Shown piece after piece: positions 18,145 to 27,371 of a DNA stretch of 64,000 nucleotides. The first letter of the stretch is position 1. Each line of letters starts with the position of its first letter. A program made the translations under genes and the position numbers. Source of the stretch: Lichenicola sp964248625 (GTDB lineage Bacteria; Pseudomonadota; Alphaproteobacteria; Acetobacterales; Acetobacteraceae); the NCBI GenBank assembly GCA_964248625.1, contig CAXTZG010000004.1, forward strand, positions 1 to 64,000, given 5' to 3'. The notes under the pieces are model-generated. The model was given only the letters and a program-made list of their open reading frames with translations. It made no database searches and had not been told where the DNA came from.

Positions 18145-18175
18145 AGCGGGAAGGGGCGCTCGTCCCCTTCCCGCT
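18145..18175 (+). promoter_or_regulatory. Intercistronic hairpin after binding-protein gene
   Basis: AGCGGGAAGGGG at 18145-18156 pairs perfectly with CCCCTTCCCGCT at 18164-18175 around a 7-base loop. It starts 5 bases after the binding-protein stop codon and lies 24 bases before the ATPase start. No T-run follows, so it is more likely an mRNA-stabilising or partial-attenuation structure than a full terminator. Confidence 0.75.
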
Positions 18176-18198
18176 CCAGTGGTCCCAGGAGCGTCGCC

Positions 18199-19674
18199 AT
18201 GATCCGTCTCAGCCTTCGCGGCATCACCAAGGCGTACGGCACCGTGCAGGTGCTGCACGGCATCGATCTCGACGTGCGCCAGGGCGAGCTGGTGGCGCTG
18301 CTCGGCGAGAACGGTGCCGGCAAGTCGACCCTGTCGTCGATCATCTCCGGTCTGACTTTCCAGGACGGGGGCACGATGCGATGGGAGGGCGAGCCCTATG
18401 CGCCATCCTCGCCCGGCGACGCGATCGGGCATGGGCTGGGGCTGATCCACCAGGAGATGCGCCTGCTGCCGGACCTGTCGATCGCGGAGAACGTGTTCGT
18501 CGGCCGGCTGCCGATGAGGAACGGCGTCGTGGATCGCGCCTTCATGGTCGAGCGGGCGTCAGAGCATCTGCGGGCACTCGGCCTCAACGCGTCGCCGACG
18601 CGCCTCGTGCGCGGCCTGTCGGTGGCAGCGCAGCAGCAGGTCGAGATCGCCAAGGCGCTGACCCTGGGCGCGCGGCTGCTGATCCTGGACGAGCCGACCG
18701 CAGCACTGGGATTAGCGGAAACCCAGCAGCTTTTCACCCAGATCCGGCGCCTCAAGTCCGAGGGCGTCTCGTTCATCTATGTCAGCCACCGTTTGGAGGA
18801 GATCGCGCAGATCGCCGACCGGGTCGTGGTGGTGCGCGACGGCCATCTGGTGTCCACGTACGACACAGCACAGGTTCCGGTCAGCACCCTGCTCCGCGAC
18901 ATGGTCGGCCGCTCGATCGACCGGATCTTTCCGCAGATGCAGGCCCCGTCGGCCACGGAGGTCATTCGTGTCGAAGCGCTGACATCGGCGGCAGGCGCGT
19001 TCCGCGACGTCAGCTTTGCCGTGCAGGCAGGCGAGGTGTTCGGCATCGCCGGCATTGTCGGTGCCGGACGCACCGAGCTGGTGCGCGCGATCGCCGGCGC
19101 CGACCCGGTGGCATCGGGCCGCATCGTCCTGGACGGCGAGGCGCTGCGGCTCGGGCGACCGGACGAGGCGATCCGGCGCGGCATCGTGCTGGTGCCGGAA
19201 GACCGCAAGGGCCAGGGCGTGGTGCTGGATCATTCGATTGCCGACAATCTGGCGCTGGGCAATGCGGACCGGCTGGCAAAGGCGGGATGGCTGATGCCCG
19301 ACACGGTGACGGCGTTCGCAGCCAAGCTGGTGCAGCGGCTCGGCGTGAAGGGCCGGCCGGAGCAGAGCGCGCGGTCGCTGTCGGGCGGCAACCAGCAGAA
19401 GGTGGTGATCGCGCGCTGGGTGGCGCGCAATCCGCGCGTGTTCATCCTCGACGAGCCGACACGGGGCATCGACATGGGCGCGCGCGCCGCGATCTACGAC
19501 GTGATCGCGGCCCTGGCTGCGGACGGCATGGCGGTGATCGTGGTGTCGTCGGATCTCGAGGAGGTGCTGGGGCTGGCGCACCGGGTGATGGTGCTGGCGC
19601 GCGGCCGCCAGATGGGCGTGCTGCCGCGCGCCGAGGCGAGCAACGTCCGCGTCATGGAACTGGCGACGGCTTGA
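18199..19674 (+). CDS. Sugar ABC transporter ATPase, two ABC domains (RbsA/MglA-like)
   Basis: A 491-residue duplicated ATPase. Domain 1 has Walker A GENGAGKST, a degenerate signature LSVAAQQQVEIAKAL and Walker B LLILDEPTAALG with VSHRLEE. Domain 2 has the degenerate Walker A GIVGAGRTELVRAI, an intact signature LSGGNQQKVVIARW and Walker B VFILDEPTRGIDMG. This asymmetry is normal for the family. The ATG at 18199 with CAGGAG at 18186-18191 is preferred; the frame is open far upstream but overlaps the binding protein. It energises import through the permease at 16138. Confidence 0.92.
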   Translation: MIRLSLRGITKAYGTVQVLHGIDLDVRQGELVALLGENGAGKSTLSSIISGLTFQDGGTMRWEGEPYAPSSPGDAIGHGLGLIHQEMRLLPDLSIAENVFVGRLPMRNGVVDRAFMVERASEHLRALGLNASPTRLVRGLSVAAQQQVEIAKALTLGARLLILDEPTAALGLAETQQLFTQIRRLKSEGVSFIYVSHRLEEIAQIADRVVVVRDGHLVSTYDTAQVPVSTLLRDMVGRSIDRIFPQMQAPSATEVIRVEALTSAAGAFRDVSFAVQAGEVFGIAGIVGAGRTELVRAIAGADPVASGRIVLDGEALRLGRPDEAIRRGIVLVPEDRKGQGVVLDHSIADNLALGNADRLAKAGWLMPDTVTAFAAKLVQRLGVKGRPEQSARSLSGGNQQKVVIARWVARNPRVFILDEPTRGIDMGARAAIYDVIAALAADGMAVIVVSSDLEEVLGLAHRVMVLARGRQMGVLPRAEASNVRVMELATA

Positions 19675-19685
19675 AGGACGACAGG

Positions 19686-20450
19686 ATGGACCTTTTCAAT
19701 TTGTCCGGCGACGTGGCGTTCGTCACCGGTGCGGGCAGCGGCATCGGCCAGCGCATCGCGGTCGGGCTGGCGGAGGCCGGCGCCGATGTCGGCTGCTTCG
19801 ACATCGACGCGAGCCCCGGCCTGGCCGACACGGTGGCACGGATCGAGGCGCTGGGACGGCGTGCGGTGGCGCTGCGCGGCGACGTGACCGACGAGGGGTC
19901 GATCGCGGCCGCGGTGCAGACCCTGCAGGACACGCTGGGCGCCCTGTCGGTGGCGGTGAACTGCGCCGGGATCGCCAATGCCGCGCCGGCAGAAGAGATG
20001 CAGCGCGCGCAATGGCAGCGCATGTACGACGTCAACGTCACCGGCCTGTTCCTGTCGTGTCAGGCGGAAGCCCGTGCGATGCTCGCCAACAATCGCGGCT
20101 CGATCGTCAACATCGCCTCCATGTCCGGTGTGATCGTCAACCGGGGGCTGATGCAGGCGCACTACAACTCGTCGAAGGCGGCGGTGATCCACCTGTCCAA
20201 GAGCCTGGCGATGGAATGGGCGCAGCGCGGCGTGCGCGTGAACACCATCAGCCCCGGCTACACCGCGACGCCGATGAACAACCGGCCGGAAATGGTGCAC
20301 CAGGTGAAGCAGTTCGAGTCCGAAACGCCGATGAACAGGATGGCCAGTGTCGACGAGCTGGTCGGCCCGGCGGTATTCCTGTCCTCCAGGGCGGCGTCCT
20401 TCTGCACCGGTGTCGATCTTCTGGTCGATGGCGGCTTCTGCTGCTGGTGA
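19686..20450 (+). CDS. Short-chain dehydrogenase/reductase, polyol type
   Basis: A 254-residue classical SDR. NAD-binding TGAGSGIG at the N-terminus, NCAGIAN mid-way, catalytic Ser in NIASMSG, and Tyr/Lys in HYNSSKAAVIHL. The C-terminus (GYTATPMNNRPEMVHQ, LLVDGGFCCW) resembles sugar-alcohol dehydrogenases such as D-threitol and D-arabinitol dehydrogenases; that is similarity by eye only. It probably oxidises a polyol hydroxyl to the ketose phosphorylated by the FGGY kinase. The start 11 bases after the ATPase stop has GACAGG just upstream. Confidence 0.88.
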   Translation: MDLFNLSGDVAFVTGAGSGIGQRIAVGLAEAGADVGCFDIDASPGLADTVARIEALGRRAVALRGDVTDEGSIAAAVQTLQDTLGALSVAVNCAGIANAAPAEEMQRAQWQRMYDVNVTGLFLSCQAEARAMLANNRGSIVNIASMSGVIVNRGLMQAHYNSSKAAVIHLSKSLAMEWAQRGVRVNTISPGYTATPMNNRPEMVHQVKQFESETPMNRMASVDELVGPAVFLSSRAASFCTGVDLLVDGGFCCW

Positions 20451-20463
20451 ACAGGAATGCCGG

Positions 20464-21438
20464 ATGGCCCGCTCCGATGAGCTGCGACTGATCGCCCGCG
20501 TGGCGCGGATGTATCATCTGGACGAGATGAAGCAGTCCGAGATCGCGAGCCGTGTCCGCATCTCCCAGGCCGGCATCTCGCGCCTGCTCAGACGAGCGCG
20601 CGACGAAGGGCTGGTGCGGATCACCGTCGATGCCCCGTCGGGCACCTTTCCCGAGCTCGAGGAACGGCTGGCGCGTCGCTACGGCCTGTCGGAAGTCGTG
20701 GTTGCCGAGTGCACGGAGGATCGCGAGGAGCAGATCCTGTCGCGGATCGGCGAGGCGGCCGCGCAGTATCTCGAGGCGACGCTGCAGCCCGGCGAGATCA
20801 TCGGCATCTCGTCCTGGAGCGAAAGCCTGCTGCGGATGGTCGACAACCTGGATCCGGGCAGAAGGGCGCAGGCGTCGCGCGTGGTGCAGATCCTGGGGGG
20901 CATGGGCAATCCGAGCGTGCAGCGGCACGCCACGGCGCTGACCGCCCGGCTGGCACGGCTGACCGGCGCGGAGCCGATGCTGCTGGCGACGCAGGGCGTG
21001 GCCGGCTCGGTCGAGGCGCAGCAGGCGCTGGTGGCGGATCCCTATGTGGCCTCGACCCTCGCCGAGTTCGGTCGCATCACCATGGCGCTGGTGGGGGTCG
21101 GCGGCATCGAGCCGTCGAAGCTGCTTGCCGACAGTGGCAACGTGTTCACGCGCGCCGAGCTGCAGGAGCTGGTGGCGCTGAACGCGGTTGGCGATCTCTG
21201 CCTGCATTTCTTTGATGCGGGCGGACAGCCGATCCGTTCGCCGATCGAGGGGCGCGTGATCGGCATCACGCTGGAGCAGCTCCGCGCCATTCCGCGCGTG
21301 GTCGCGGTCGCCGGCGGCGCGCGCAAGCAGCAGGCGCTGCTGGGCGTGCTGCGCGGCCGGCTGATCGACGTGCTCGTCACCGACCAGTTCACCGCCGGGC
21401 GGCTCGATGCCGCGTCGGACCAGGGAGAGCCCTCATGA
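20464..21438 (+). CDS. SorC-family transcriptional regulator
   Basis: A 324-residue regulator: an N-terminal helix-turn-helix (MKQSEIASRVRISQAGISRL, about residues 20-45) followed by a sugar-binding SorC/DeoR-sensor domain (GISSWSESLLRMVDNL, LGGMGNPSVQRHA, LVGVGGIEPSKLL, AVAGGARKQQALLGVLRG). The opening MARSDELRLIARVARMYHL is typical of regulators of erythritol and other polyol operons. It likely senses a phosphorylated sugar and controls its own operon through the palindrome at 12778. It lies between the two dehydrogenase genes; its stop overlaps the next start by 4 bases. Confidence 0.88.
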   Translation: MARSDELRLIARVARMYHLDEMKQSEIASRVRISQAGISRLLRRARDEGLVRITVDAPSGTFPELEERLARRYGLSEVVVAECTEDREEQILSRIGEAAAQYLEATLQPGEIIGISSWSESLLRMVDNLDPGRRAQASRVVQILGGMGNPSVQRHATALTARLARLTGAEPMLLATQGVAGSVEAQQALVADPYVASTLAEFGRITMALVGVGGIEPSKLLADSGNVFTRAELQELVALNAVGDLCLHFFDAGGQPIRSPIEGRVIGITLEQLRAIPRVVAVAGGARKQQALLGVLRGRLIDVLVTDQFTAGRLDAASDQGEPS

Positions 21439-22214
21439 GCCTTGCCGGAAAAGTCGCCGTGGTCACCGGCGCCAGCCGCGGCATCGGGGCCGCGATCGCC
21501 AGCCGCCTCGCCAGGGATGGCGCTGCCGTCGTGCTGAGCGCCAACGAGGCGGCAGTCGTGGATGTCGCGCGCCGGATCGAGGCCGAGGGCGGCCGGGCGA
21601 TCGCGGTCGAGGCGGACGTCACCGCCTCGGCCGACGTCGCGCGCCTCTTTGATGCGGCGGAGAGCGCCTATGGCCGGGTCGACATCTCGGTGCAGAATGC
21701 CGGCGTCATCACCATCGCCCGCATCGAGGACTTGACCGAGGCAGAATGGGACACGGTGATGGCGGTGAACACCAAGGGCGTGTTCCTGTGCTGCAAGGAA
21801 GCCATCGCCCGCATCCGCAAGCACGGCAATGGCGGCCGGCTGATCAACACCGCGTCCGGCCAGGCACGGCAGGGATTCATCTTCACGCCGCATTATGCCG
21901 CCAGCAAGTTCGGCGTGATCGGCATCACCCAGAGCCTGGCCAAGGAAGTTGCCAAGGAAGCGATCACCGTCAACGCCTTCTGCCCCGGCATCATCGAGAC
22001 CGACATGTGGGCCTATAACGACCAGGCCTGGGGCAGGCTGCTGGGGAACTACGCGCCGGGCGCGCTGATGCAGGAATGGGTCGAGAACATCCCCATGGGC
22101 CGTGCGGGACAAGGCGACGACGTGGCCGGCCTGGTATCCTTTCTCGCCGGACCCGATGCCGCCTACATTACCGGCCAGACCATCAACGTCGATGGCGGAC
22201 TCATCATGTCCTAA
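21435..22214 (+). CDS. Short-chain dehydrogenase/reductase, second of the operon
   Basis: A 259-residue classical SDR: TGASRGIGAAIASRLA, NAGVITIARIEDLTE, Ser in NTASGQARQG and the YAASKFGVIG active-site Tyr/Lys. The segment AYNDQAWGRLLGNYAPGALM is characteristic of sorbitol/butanediol-type dehydrogenases. Two SDRs in one operon suggest either two successive oxidations or a substrate that enters at different oxidation levels. ATG at 21435 overlaps the regulator's stop; last gene of the operon. Confidence 0.88.
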   Translation: MSLAGKVAVVTGASRGIGAAIASRLARDGAAVVLSANEAAVVDVARRIEAEGGRAIAVEADVTASADVARLFDAAESAYGRVDISVQNAGVITIARIEDLTEAEWDTVMAVNTKGVFLCCKEAIARIRKHGNGGRLINTASGQARQGFIFTPHYAASKFGVIGITQSLAKEVAKEAITVNAFCPGIIETDMWAYNDQAWGRLLGNYAPGALMQEWVENIPMGRAGQGDDVAGLVSFLAGPDAAYITGQTINVDGGLIMS

Positions 22215-22432
22215 CCGAAATGGTGGTGCTGGCTGCAGGTCATTCGAACGCGACCATTTTCGGCAGCCGAACTGCCTGTGGGCAACTGAAAAGGAAGACG
22301 GTCGGGCGAGCCATCATAGTCATACCCTAGCTCGACTTTGGCCATGTGTCCCCGCCAAGAGACGCCACCCTGCCGCCTTCAATGCCAGCAACGTCAGCTT
22401 CCGACTGTGCAATGATGCGAAGCTGAGGTTCT

Positions 22433-23587
22433 CTAAGCCGCGATGGCCGAGGCAGAGCGGACAGGCAGGAGACGGCGTCGCAGTACGGTGTTCGCCGGAT
22501 CCCCGATCGCTCGAGCGACCACGGCAGCGACCCCCGCGGAAACCAGAAGGAACGACAGCAGCCACGGGATCTGTCAGATCGTCCCCAAAGCCTTGCCCGG
22601 CACGATGTCGCGCATGATGCCAAGCACGATGATGTGGAACAGGTATAGCTCGTAGCTGTGACGGCCCAGCCAGCGTATGCCCCGTTCAGGGATCGACCGG
22701 GCTGCCATGGTGGCGGGTCTGGAAACGCCGCCCAGGATGGTCGCCCCCGTCGACAGCGCGATGACGGTGAAGCTGAACATCACGTGGGAACCTTCAAAGC
22801 CCCGTAGCCAGAAGACGATCAACGTCACCCAGCCGGCGACCTCCATGGTGAGAGCCAGTCGAAGGGAAGGCCGCCACCGTCGGGCGAGCATGGAGATCAG
22901 GCAGCCGATCGAGATGGCATCGAAGCAAGCCGGATCGGCATACAGGTAGAGGATGTCGTTGTCCGCATGGGCGGCCCGATAGAAGGGCGCGACCGCGATG
23001 AACATGAAGCACGGGATCGCGATGAGCCAGTCGCGTCGAAGCAGCAGGCAGATGATCGGAAACGCCAGGTAGAAGACCTCCTCGACCGATAGCGACCAGT
23101 AGACGTTCAGCGCATAATCGAAGTAGCCCAGGCGCTGCATCAAGATGTTGTGGAAGAAGAACAGAACCGACAGGGTGCCGAGCACAAGCTGGCCGCTCGA
23201 GCCCGACTTCTCGGTTGCAAAGGAACCGACCGCGCACAGGCCGAGGATTGTGATGATGGAGAGGGCGACGACGAGGCATGGAGTCAGGCGCGCGAACCGC
23301 CTGACATAGAACGAGCGGAGCTGAATCTTCCCTAGCCCGCCAGCCCGCTCCGCGGCATTCGTCGCGATCAGGAAGCCAGACACGACAAAGAACATCGTCA
23401 CGGCGAAATTGCCCCAGCCGAGCACCGAGAACGCCCAGTCGTGACCGATCAGGCTTTTCAGAAAGCCACTGTGCCAGAGCCGGTAGGTGAGGCTGAAGTG
23501 GAGCAGCAAGATCATCAGGATGGCGATGCCCCGAAGGACGTCGATCCCGGCATTGCGCCCATTCAGGCTCTCAGCGCGTGACGGCAT
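22433..23587 (-). pseudogene. Acyltransferase 3 (OafA-type) interrupted by in-frame TGA
   Basis: A membrane O-acyltransferase with family marks RNAGIDVLRGIAILMILLLH (N-terminal helix, catalytic His), MFFVVSGFLIATNA, NVYWSLSVEEVFYLAFPIIC and GRHSYELYLFHIIVLG. A TGA at 22574-22576 ends the first frame after 337 codons. The same frame continues past it with IPWLLSFLLVSAGVAAVVAR and DPANTVLRRRLL, exactly the last transmembrane helix and tail expected in this family, up to TAG at 22433. So one codon truncates an otherwise intact gene, either a recent nonsense mutation or readthrough of a leaky TGA followed by C. ATG at 23587 has GGAG about 9 bases upstream; a longer start at 23644 is possible. Confidence 0.75.
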
Positions 23588-23876
23588 TCCGGATACTCCA
23601 ACCTCTCGGTGGAAGATGCTGCCCAACTCGAGCCTGGATGCCAACGAGCTTCCACTGCCGCTCGTTCAGCCAGAACTCGCCAGCCATGCCTTTGCATTCA
23701 GCCTGCAGGAGCTGCGGCCCTTTCCGTCGCGGCAAGGGTGGCGGCTCGTCAGAGCCGGTCTTGAGCCTGTCCGGGGGCTGTCGTCACGATAACCGTATGA
23801 CGGCGGTGTCGTGGCGCCAGAGCGTGCCGCCCCCACTTGGGGGTTGAGGAGGCGATCGTGCAGTCGCCCGCGTGGA

Positions 23877-24137
23877 TCAGGCGACGAGCTGGAAACGCTT
23901 CTCGGGATCATTATCAAACGGGAAGCCGACGACGTAGCCGTATAGGCCCTGCACGCCGGCACCGAGCAACAGGGAGCACAGCAGCCTGGTCAGCGCTGTC
24001 GCGTGGTCCGGGATGATGCGGGCCATCAGCACCACCGCCACGAGGTTGAGGGCGATCAGCGGCAGCCACGTCGTCCAGGCGTCTCGACATGGCATGGGTT
24101 TCCGGTCCGGCGGATCGCGGCGAGCATCCTGCCGCAT
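23877..24137 (-). CDS. Small membrane protein, unknown
   Basis: An 86-residue protein with two likely membrane helices (TWLPLIALNLVAVVLMARII and LTRLLCSLLLGAGVQGLYGY) and a charged C-terminus (NDPEKRFQLVA). An inner ATG at 24095 would give a shorter, more typical form. It lies downstream of the large sensor diguanylate cyclase on the same strand, with about 45 bases between, so co-transcription is possible. Family not recognised. Confidence 0.5.
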   Translation of the reverse strand: MRQDARRDPPDRKPMPCRDAWTTWLPLIALNLVAVVLMARIIPDHATALTRLLCSLLLGAGVQGLYGYVVGFPFDNDPEKRFQLVA

Positions 24138-24182
24138 GATGATGATAAAGAACGGGACTCCGGCCGATGATCGTTCCTGGCA

Positions 24183-27152
24183 TTACGTGCTCGAGCTTGG
24201 TGCGGGACCGCCCACCGTCTTGTCCACCCTGCCGGGCTCGACCCGTGGGCTCTCGATGACGCGGTTCCGGCCGCTCGTCTTGGCGTCGTAGAGCGCCTCG
24301 TCCGCCCGCCCGACCAGCGACTCCCAGTCGTCGCCCTGGACGGCCCATGTCAGCCCGATCGAACAGGTCACGGCGATCACCGTGCCGACAGCCCTGAACG
24401 CTTCCGCCTGGACCGCGCGATGCAGGTCGAGCACGCGTCTGGCGCCGGTCCCGTTGCCGTCCTGCAGGACCAGCAGGATCTCCTCGCCGCCGTAGCGGCC
24501 GGCGAACTCGCCCCTGCCGATCACATCGGCCACGAGACGCCCTATCGCGCGGAGCACGTCGTCGCCGCCCAGGTGGCCGTGCCGGTCGTTGATCCGCTTG
24601 AAGTGGTCGATGTCGAGCAGCGCCACGATCAGCTCGTCGCCCGCACGACCGCCGGTCAGGGCCCTGGCCAGCCTCCGCTCGATCTCGGACCGGTTGAGCA
24701 GCCCGGTCAGGCTGTCATGCGCCGCCTGGTGGTGCAGTTCCTCCGTCCGGGCGCGAAGCTGTGCCGTGGCCTCCGCGACGTGACGCCTCAGCTCCGCCTG
24801 ACGGGCCAGGACGGTGTGAAGACGAAGGCGCATGAACCCGTAGATGACGCCGAGCGCGCACAGGACCCAGAGCGCTTCCGCCCACCACTGCCGCCACCAG
24901 GGATAGGCGATGTCGATGACGAAGCTGCAGGGATCGGAGGCCCGATGGGTGAGCTGGTCGATGCTGACCACGGTCAGCGTGTGGTGGCCGGGCGGGACGA
25001 GCGCATACCGCACCGCGCCGGAGGCCGTTTCAACCCAGTCGTGGTCGACCCCGGAAAGTCGGTAGCGGAACACGATTGAGCGCTCCACCGCATAATCCGG
25101 CGTGCCGAACTGAAGCGACAAGGCCGCATCCGTGTAGGGCATCTTCCGGTCCCGGACCGGGCTGTTGCCGAGCAAGGCCTTGCTGACAAGCACCTTGAGC
25201 GGGTGGTTGCCGAACAACGAGCCTGGATCCAGGAGGTGGGTCAGTCCGCGGCTGGTCGAGATCCAGATCGATCCGTCCGGATCCTCGCGGAGCCCCAGCT
25301 GCTGGGCATCGTTGGACAGCAGGCCGGTGTCCGCATCCACCGAGGCCCAGCTCCGGCCATCGAAGACGGAGATGCCGAGGGTCGTGCCGGTCCAGACCCA
25401 GCCACGGTGGTCCACCATGACGGCCAGGATCGTGTTGCTCTGCGTGTCGTCGGTCGAGGCCGCCTTGAAGGAGGACACGTGATCGGCCGACAGGACGAGT
25501 TGGAACAGTCCGCCCGCGCCGCCAGCCCATAATGTGCCGTCGTGCCCGAAGGCCAGGGCCAGCGGACTGAAGCCGTGGGCCGGCCAGGCGCCGGTCATCA
25601 CCGCATCTGTCCCGTCTGCATGCCAATGACGCAGATGGTCGTTCGCGAGATAGAAGATGCCGCCTGCACCATCGGGTATGACGTCAAGTACCGGTGTCTG
25701 AGCCGCCGCCTCCAGCACCGCCGGACCCAGCACATTCGTTCGGGCATCGACCCTATACAAACCCGCCTCGGTGCCGATCCATACGAAGCCGGTCGGATCG
25801 GGCAGGATCGCGTCGATCGGCGGCACCGCGATCGAACTGATCGACCTGCCCACGGCATCGATCACGTGGACACCCTTGGCACCATACGAGGCCCACAGGC
25901 GTCCATGCGGCCCGATCGCCAAGGCGAAGGACGGCCCGGGGATCACCCTCCCGACCTGTAGATAGGCGCCGTGCCGCAGGATCTCGTCGATCCCGGTGTC
26001 GGTGGCCACCCACATCGTCCCGTCAGGCAGGCGAATCGACTGCCAAGGCAGCCCCTCGGACAGGCCCTCCTCCTTGCCGAGTGTCTCCCGTTGCCCGAAG
26101 CCGACCCAGTGCAGCAGCCCCTGGCCGTACGCCTGCAGCCAGAACTGCCCGGTTGCATCGGTCATCGCGCTGACGATGGTTCCGGGCGGAGCACCATCCG
26201 CGACCGACAGAGCCTGCCAGCCGCCTGCCCGCAGGACGACCAGTCCGTGATCGGCCTGCGTGACCACGCTCCCGTCCGGCGCCCTGAACAGGCCGAGATC
26301 GTGAGTGTAGTTCAGGTAGCGGTCGCCCTGGTCCGGGAGCTTGACCACGCTCCATCGACCGGATCCGGGCATGAAGGTTGCGACCGACGATGCCGACCTG
26401 GCGAGAACGCCGCCGCCTTCCGCGGCGATGACATCCATCCACGGGCCGCCGGGAAGCCCGTTAGCCTCGCCATAGCACTTCACGGCACCCGGATCGGCGG
26501 CGCAAAGCAGGCCGTCGTCGGTCGTTTCCCAGAGGTGGTTCCGGACCGAGAAGACCGCCTTCGCATTCCTCAGGAGCCCCTGCTCCCCGCGGTCGTATCC
26601 CATGCCCTCGACATGCGGCGTCTGCCCGTCCGGCAGGGCGATGCTGACCGTGGTGCCACCCGCAAGCAGGACGAAGCTGTCCTTCCAGGGCGCGAGCCGG
26701 TGAGGCCTGTCGCTGTTGAACGAGATTCCGTCGTGACGGACCGAGCTGAAGGACAACGAGCTGGGCGGATGGGCAGCATCCGACGGCCGGTCGGATACCA
26801 GCACCTCGTCGGAATATTCGACCGCGATCCGTCCTTCGGCCGTCAGGGCGAGGCCATACACGAAGCCACCCGGCCGCAGGCCCTGATCCGGCCCGAGATT
26901 GATGAAGCGCCGTCCGTCGTAGGCAAACACGCCGTGCTCGGTGCAGACAAGGACATAGCCTGTCCGGTCCTGCAGCATGCAGAAACCGCCGACACTCAGC
27001 AGCCCTTGATCGGCGTCATAGGTGCGGAAAGTGGATCTGGCGGCGTCGGCCGGAACCAGCCACGACGTCGACAGGGCCGTCATGGCAAGGACAGCCAAGG
27101 ACGGCAGGATGCGTCTCAGGGTCCGCGCCGGCAGGCAGGCTGGCTTCGACAC
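24183..27152 (-). CDS. Membrane sensor diguanylate cyclase with propeller and Y_Y_Y domains
   Basis: A 989-residue sensor. Order: signal or anchor helix (about 13-33); around 700 residues of two-component-regulator propeller repeats, seen as recurring LWAS, VWIGTEAGLYRV, VWTGTTLGISVFDG and GSIWISTSRGLTHL blades; a Y_Y_Y-like beta domain (YRLSGVDHDWVETASGAVRY, then LPPGHHTLTV-like); a membrane helix (LWVLCALGVIYGFMRL); a short coiled coil; and a GGDEF domain. The active-site loop is GRYGGEEILL (GGEEF-type), so synthesis of cyclic di-GMP is expected. The propeller probably senses a periplasmic carbohydrate or envelope signal, as in hybrid sensors of Bacteroidetes (inference). Confidence 0.88.
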   Translation of the reverse strand: MSKPACLPARTLRRILPSLAVLAMTALSTSWLVPADAARSTFRTYDADQGLLSVGGFCMLQDRTGYVLVCTEHGVFAYDGRRFINLGPDQGLRPGGFVYGLALTAEGRIAVEYSDEVLVSDRPSDAAHPPSSLSFSSVRHDGISFNSDRPHRLAPWKDSFVLLAGGTTVSIALPDGQTPHVEGMGYDRGEQGLLRNAKAVFSVRNHLWETTDDGLLCAADPGAVKCYGEANGLPGGPWMDVIAAEGGGVLARSASSVATFMPGSGRWSVVKLPDQGDRYLNYTHDLGLFRAPDGSVVTQADHGLVVLRAGGWQALSVADGAPPGTIVSAMTDATGQFWLQAYGQGLLHWVGFGQRETLGKEEGLSEGLPWQSIRLPDGTMWVATDTGIDEILRHGAYLQVGRVIPGPSFALAIGPHGRLWASYGAKGVHVIDAVGRSISSIAVPPIDAILPDPTGFVWIGTEAGLYRVDARTNVLGPAVLEAAAQTPVLDVIPDGAGGIFYLANDHLRHWHADGTDAVMTGAWPAHGFSPLALAFGHDGTLWAGGAGGLFQLVLSADHVSSFKAASTDDTQSNTILAVMVDHRGWVWTGTTLGISVFDGRSWASVDADTGLLSNDAQQLGLREDPDGSIWISTSRGLTHLLDPGSLFGNHPLKVLVSKALLGNSPVRDRKMPYTDAALSLQFGTPDYAVERSIVFRYRLSGVDHDWVETASGAVRYALVPPGHHTLTVVSIDQLTHRASDPCSFVIDIAYPWWRQWWAEALWVLCALGVIYGFMRLRLHTVLARQAELRRHVAEATAQLRARTEELHHQAAHDSLTGLLNRSEIERRLARALTGGRAGDELIVALLDIDHFKRINDRHGHLGGDDVLRAIGRLVADVIGRGEFAGRYGGEEILLVLQDGNGTGARRVLDLHRAVQAEAFRAVGTVIAVTCSIGLTWAVQGDDWESLVGRADEALYDAKTSGRNRVIESPRVEPGRVDKTVGGPAPSSST

Positions 27153-27371
27153 GTTGGATCAGGTCCTCCAACGCATTGCGCGATTGTACGCATGCGAGGG
27201 CACGGGATGATACAACCATAACGAGAAGTAACAATTAAATGACGAAGCGGAGACCGTTCAATATTTCATCAGCGGCTGGATCGGTCGAACCATGGTTTCG
27301 GCCACTCCTTGATCACCAAGAAGCGGCCTGACCGGCCGGCGCAGGTAAGACAGGCGATCGTTCCGGACTGT

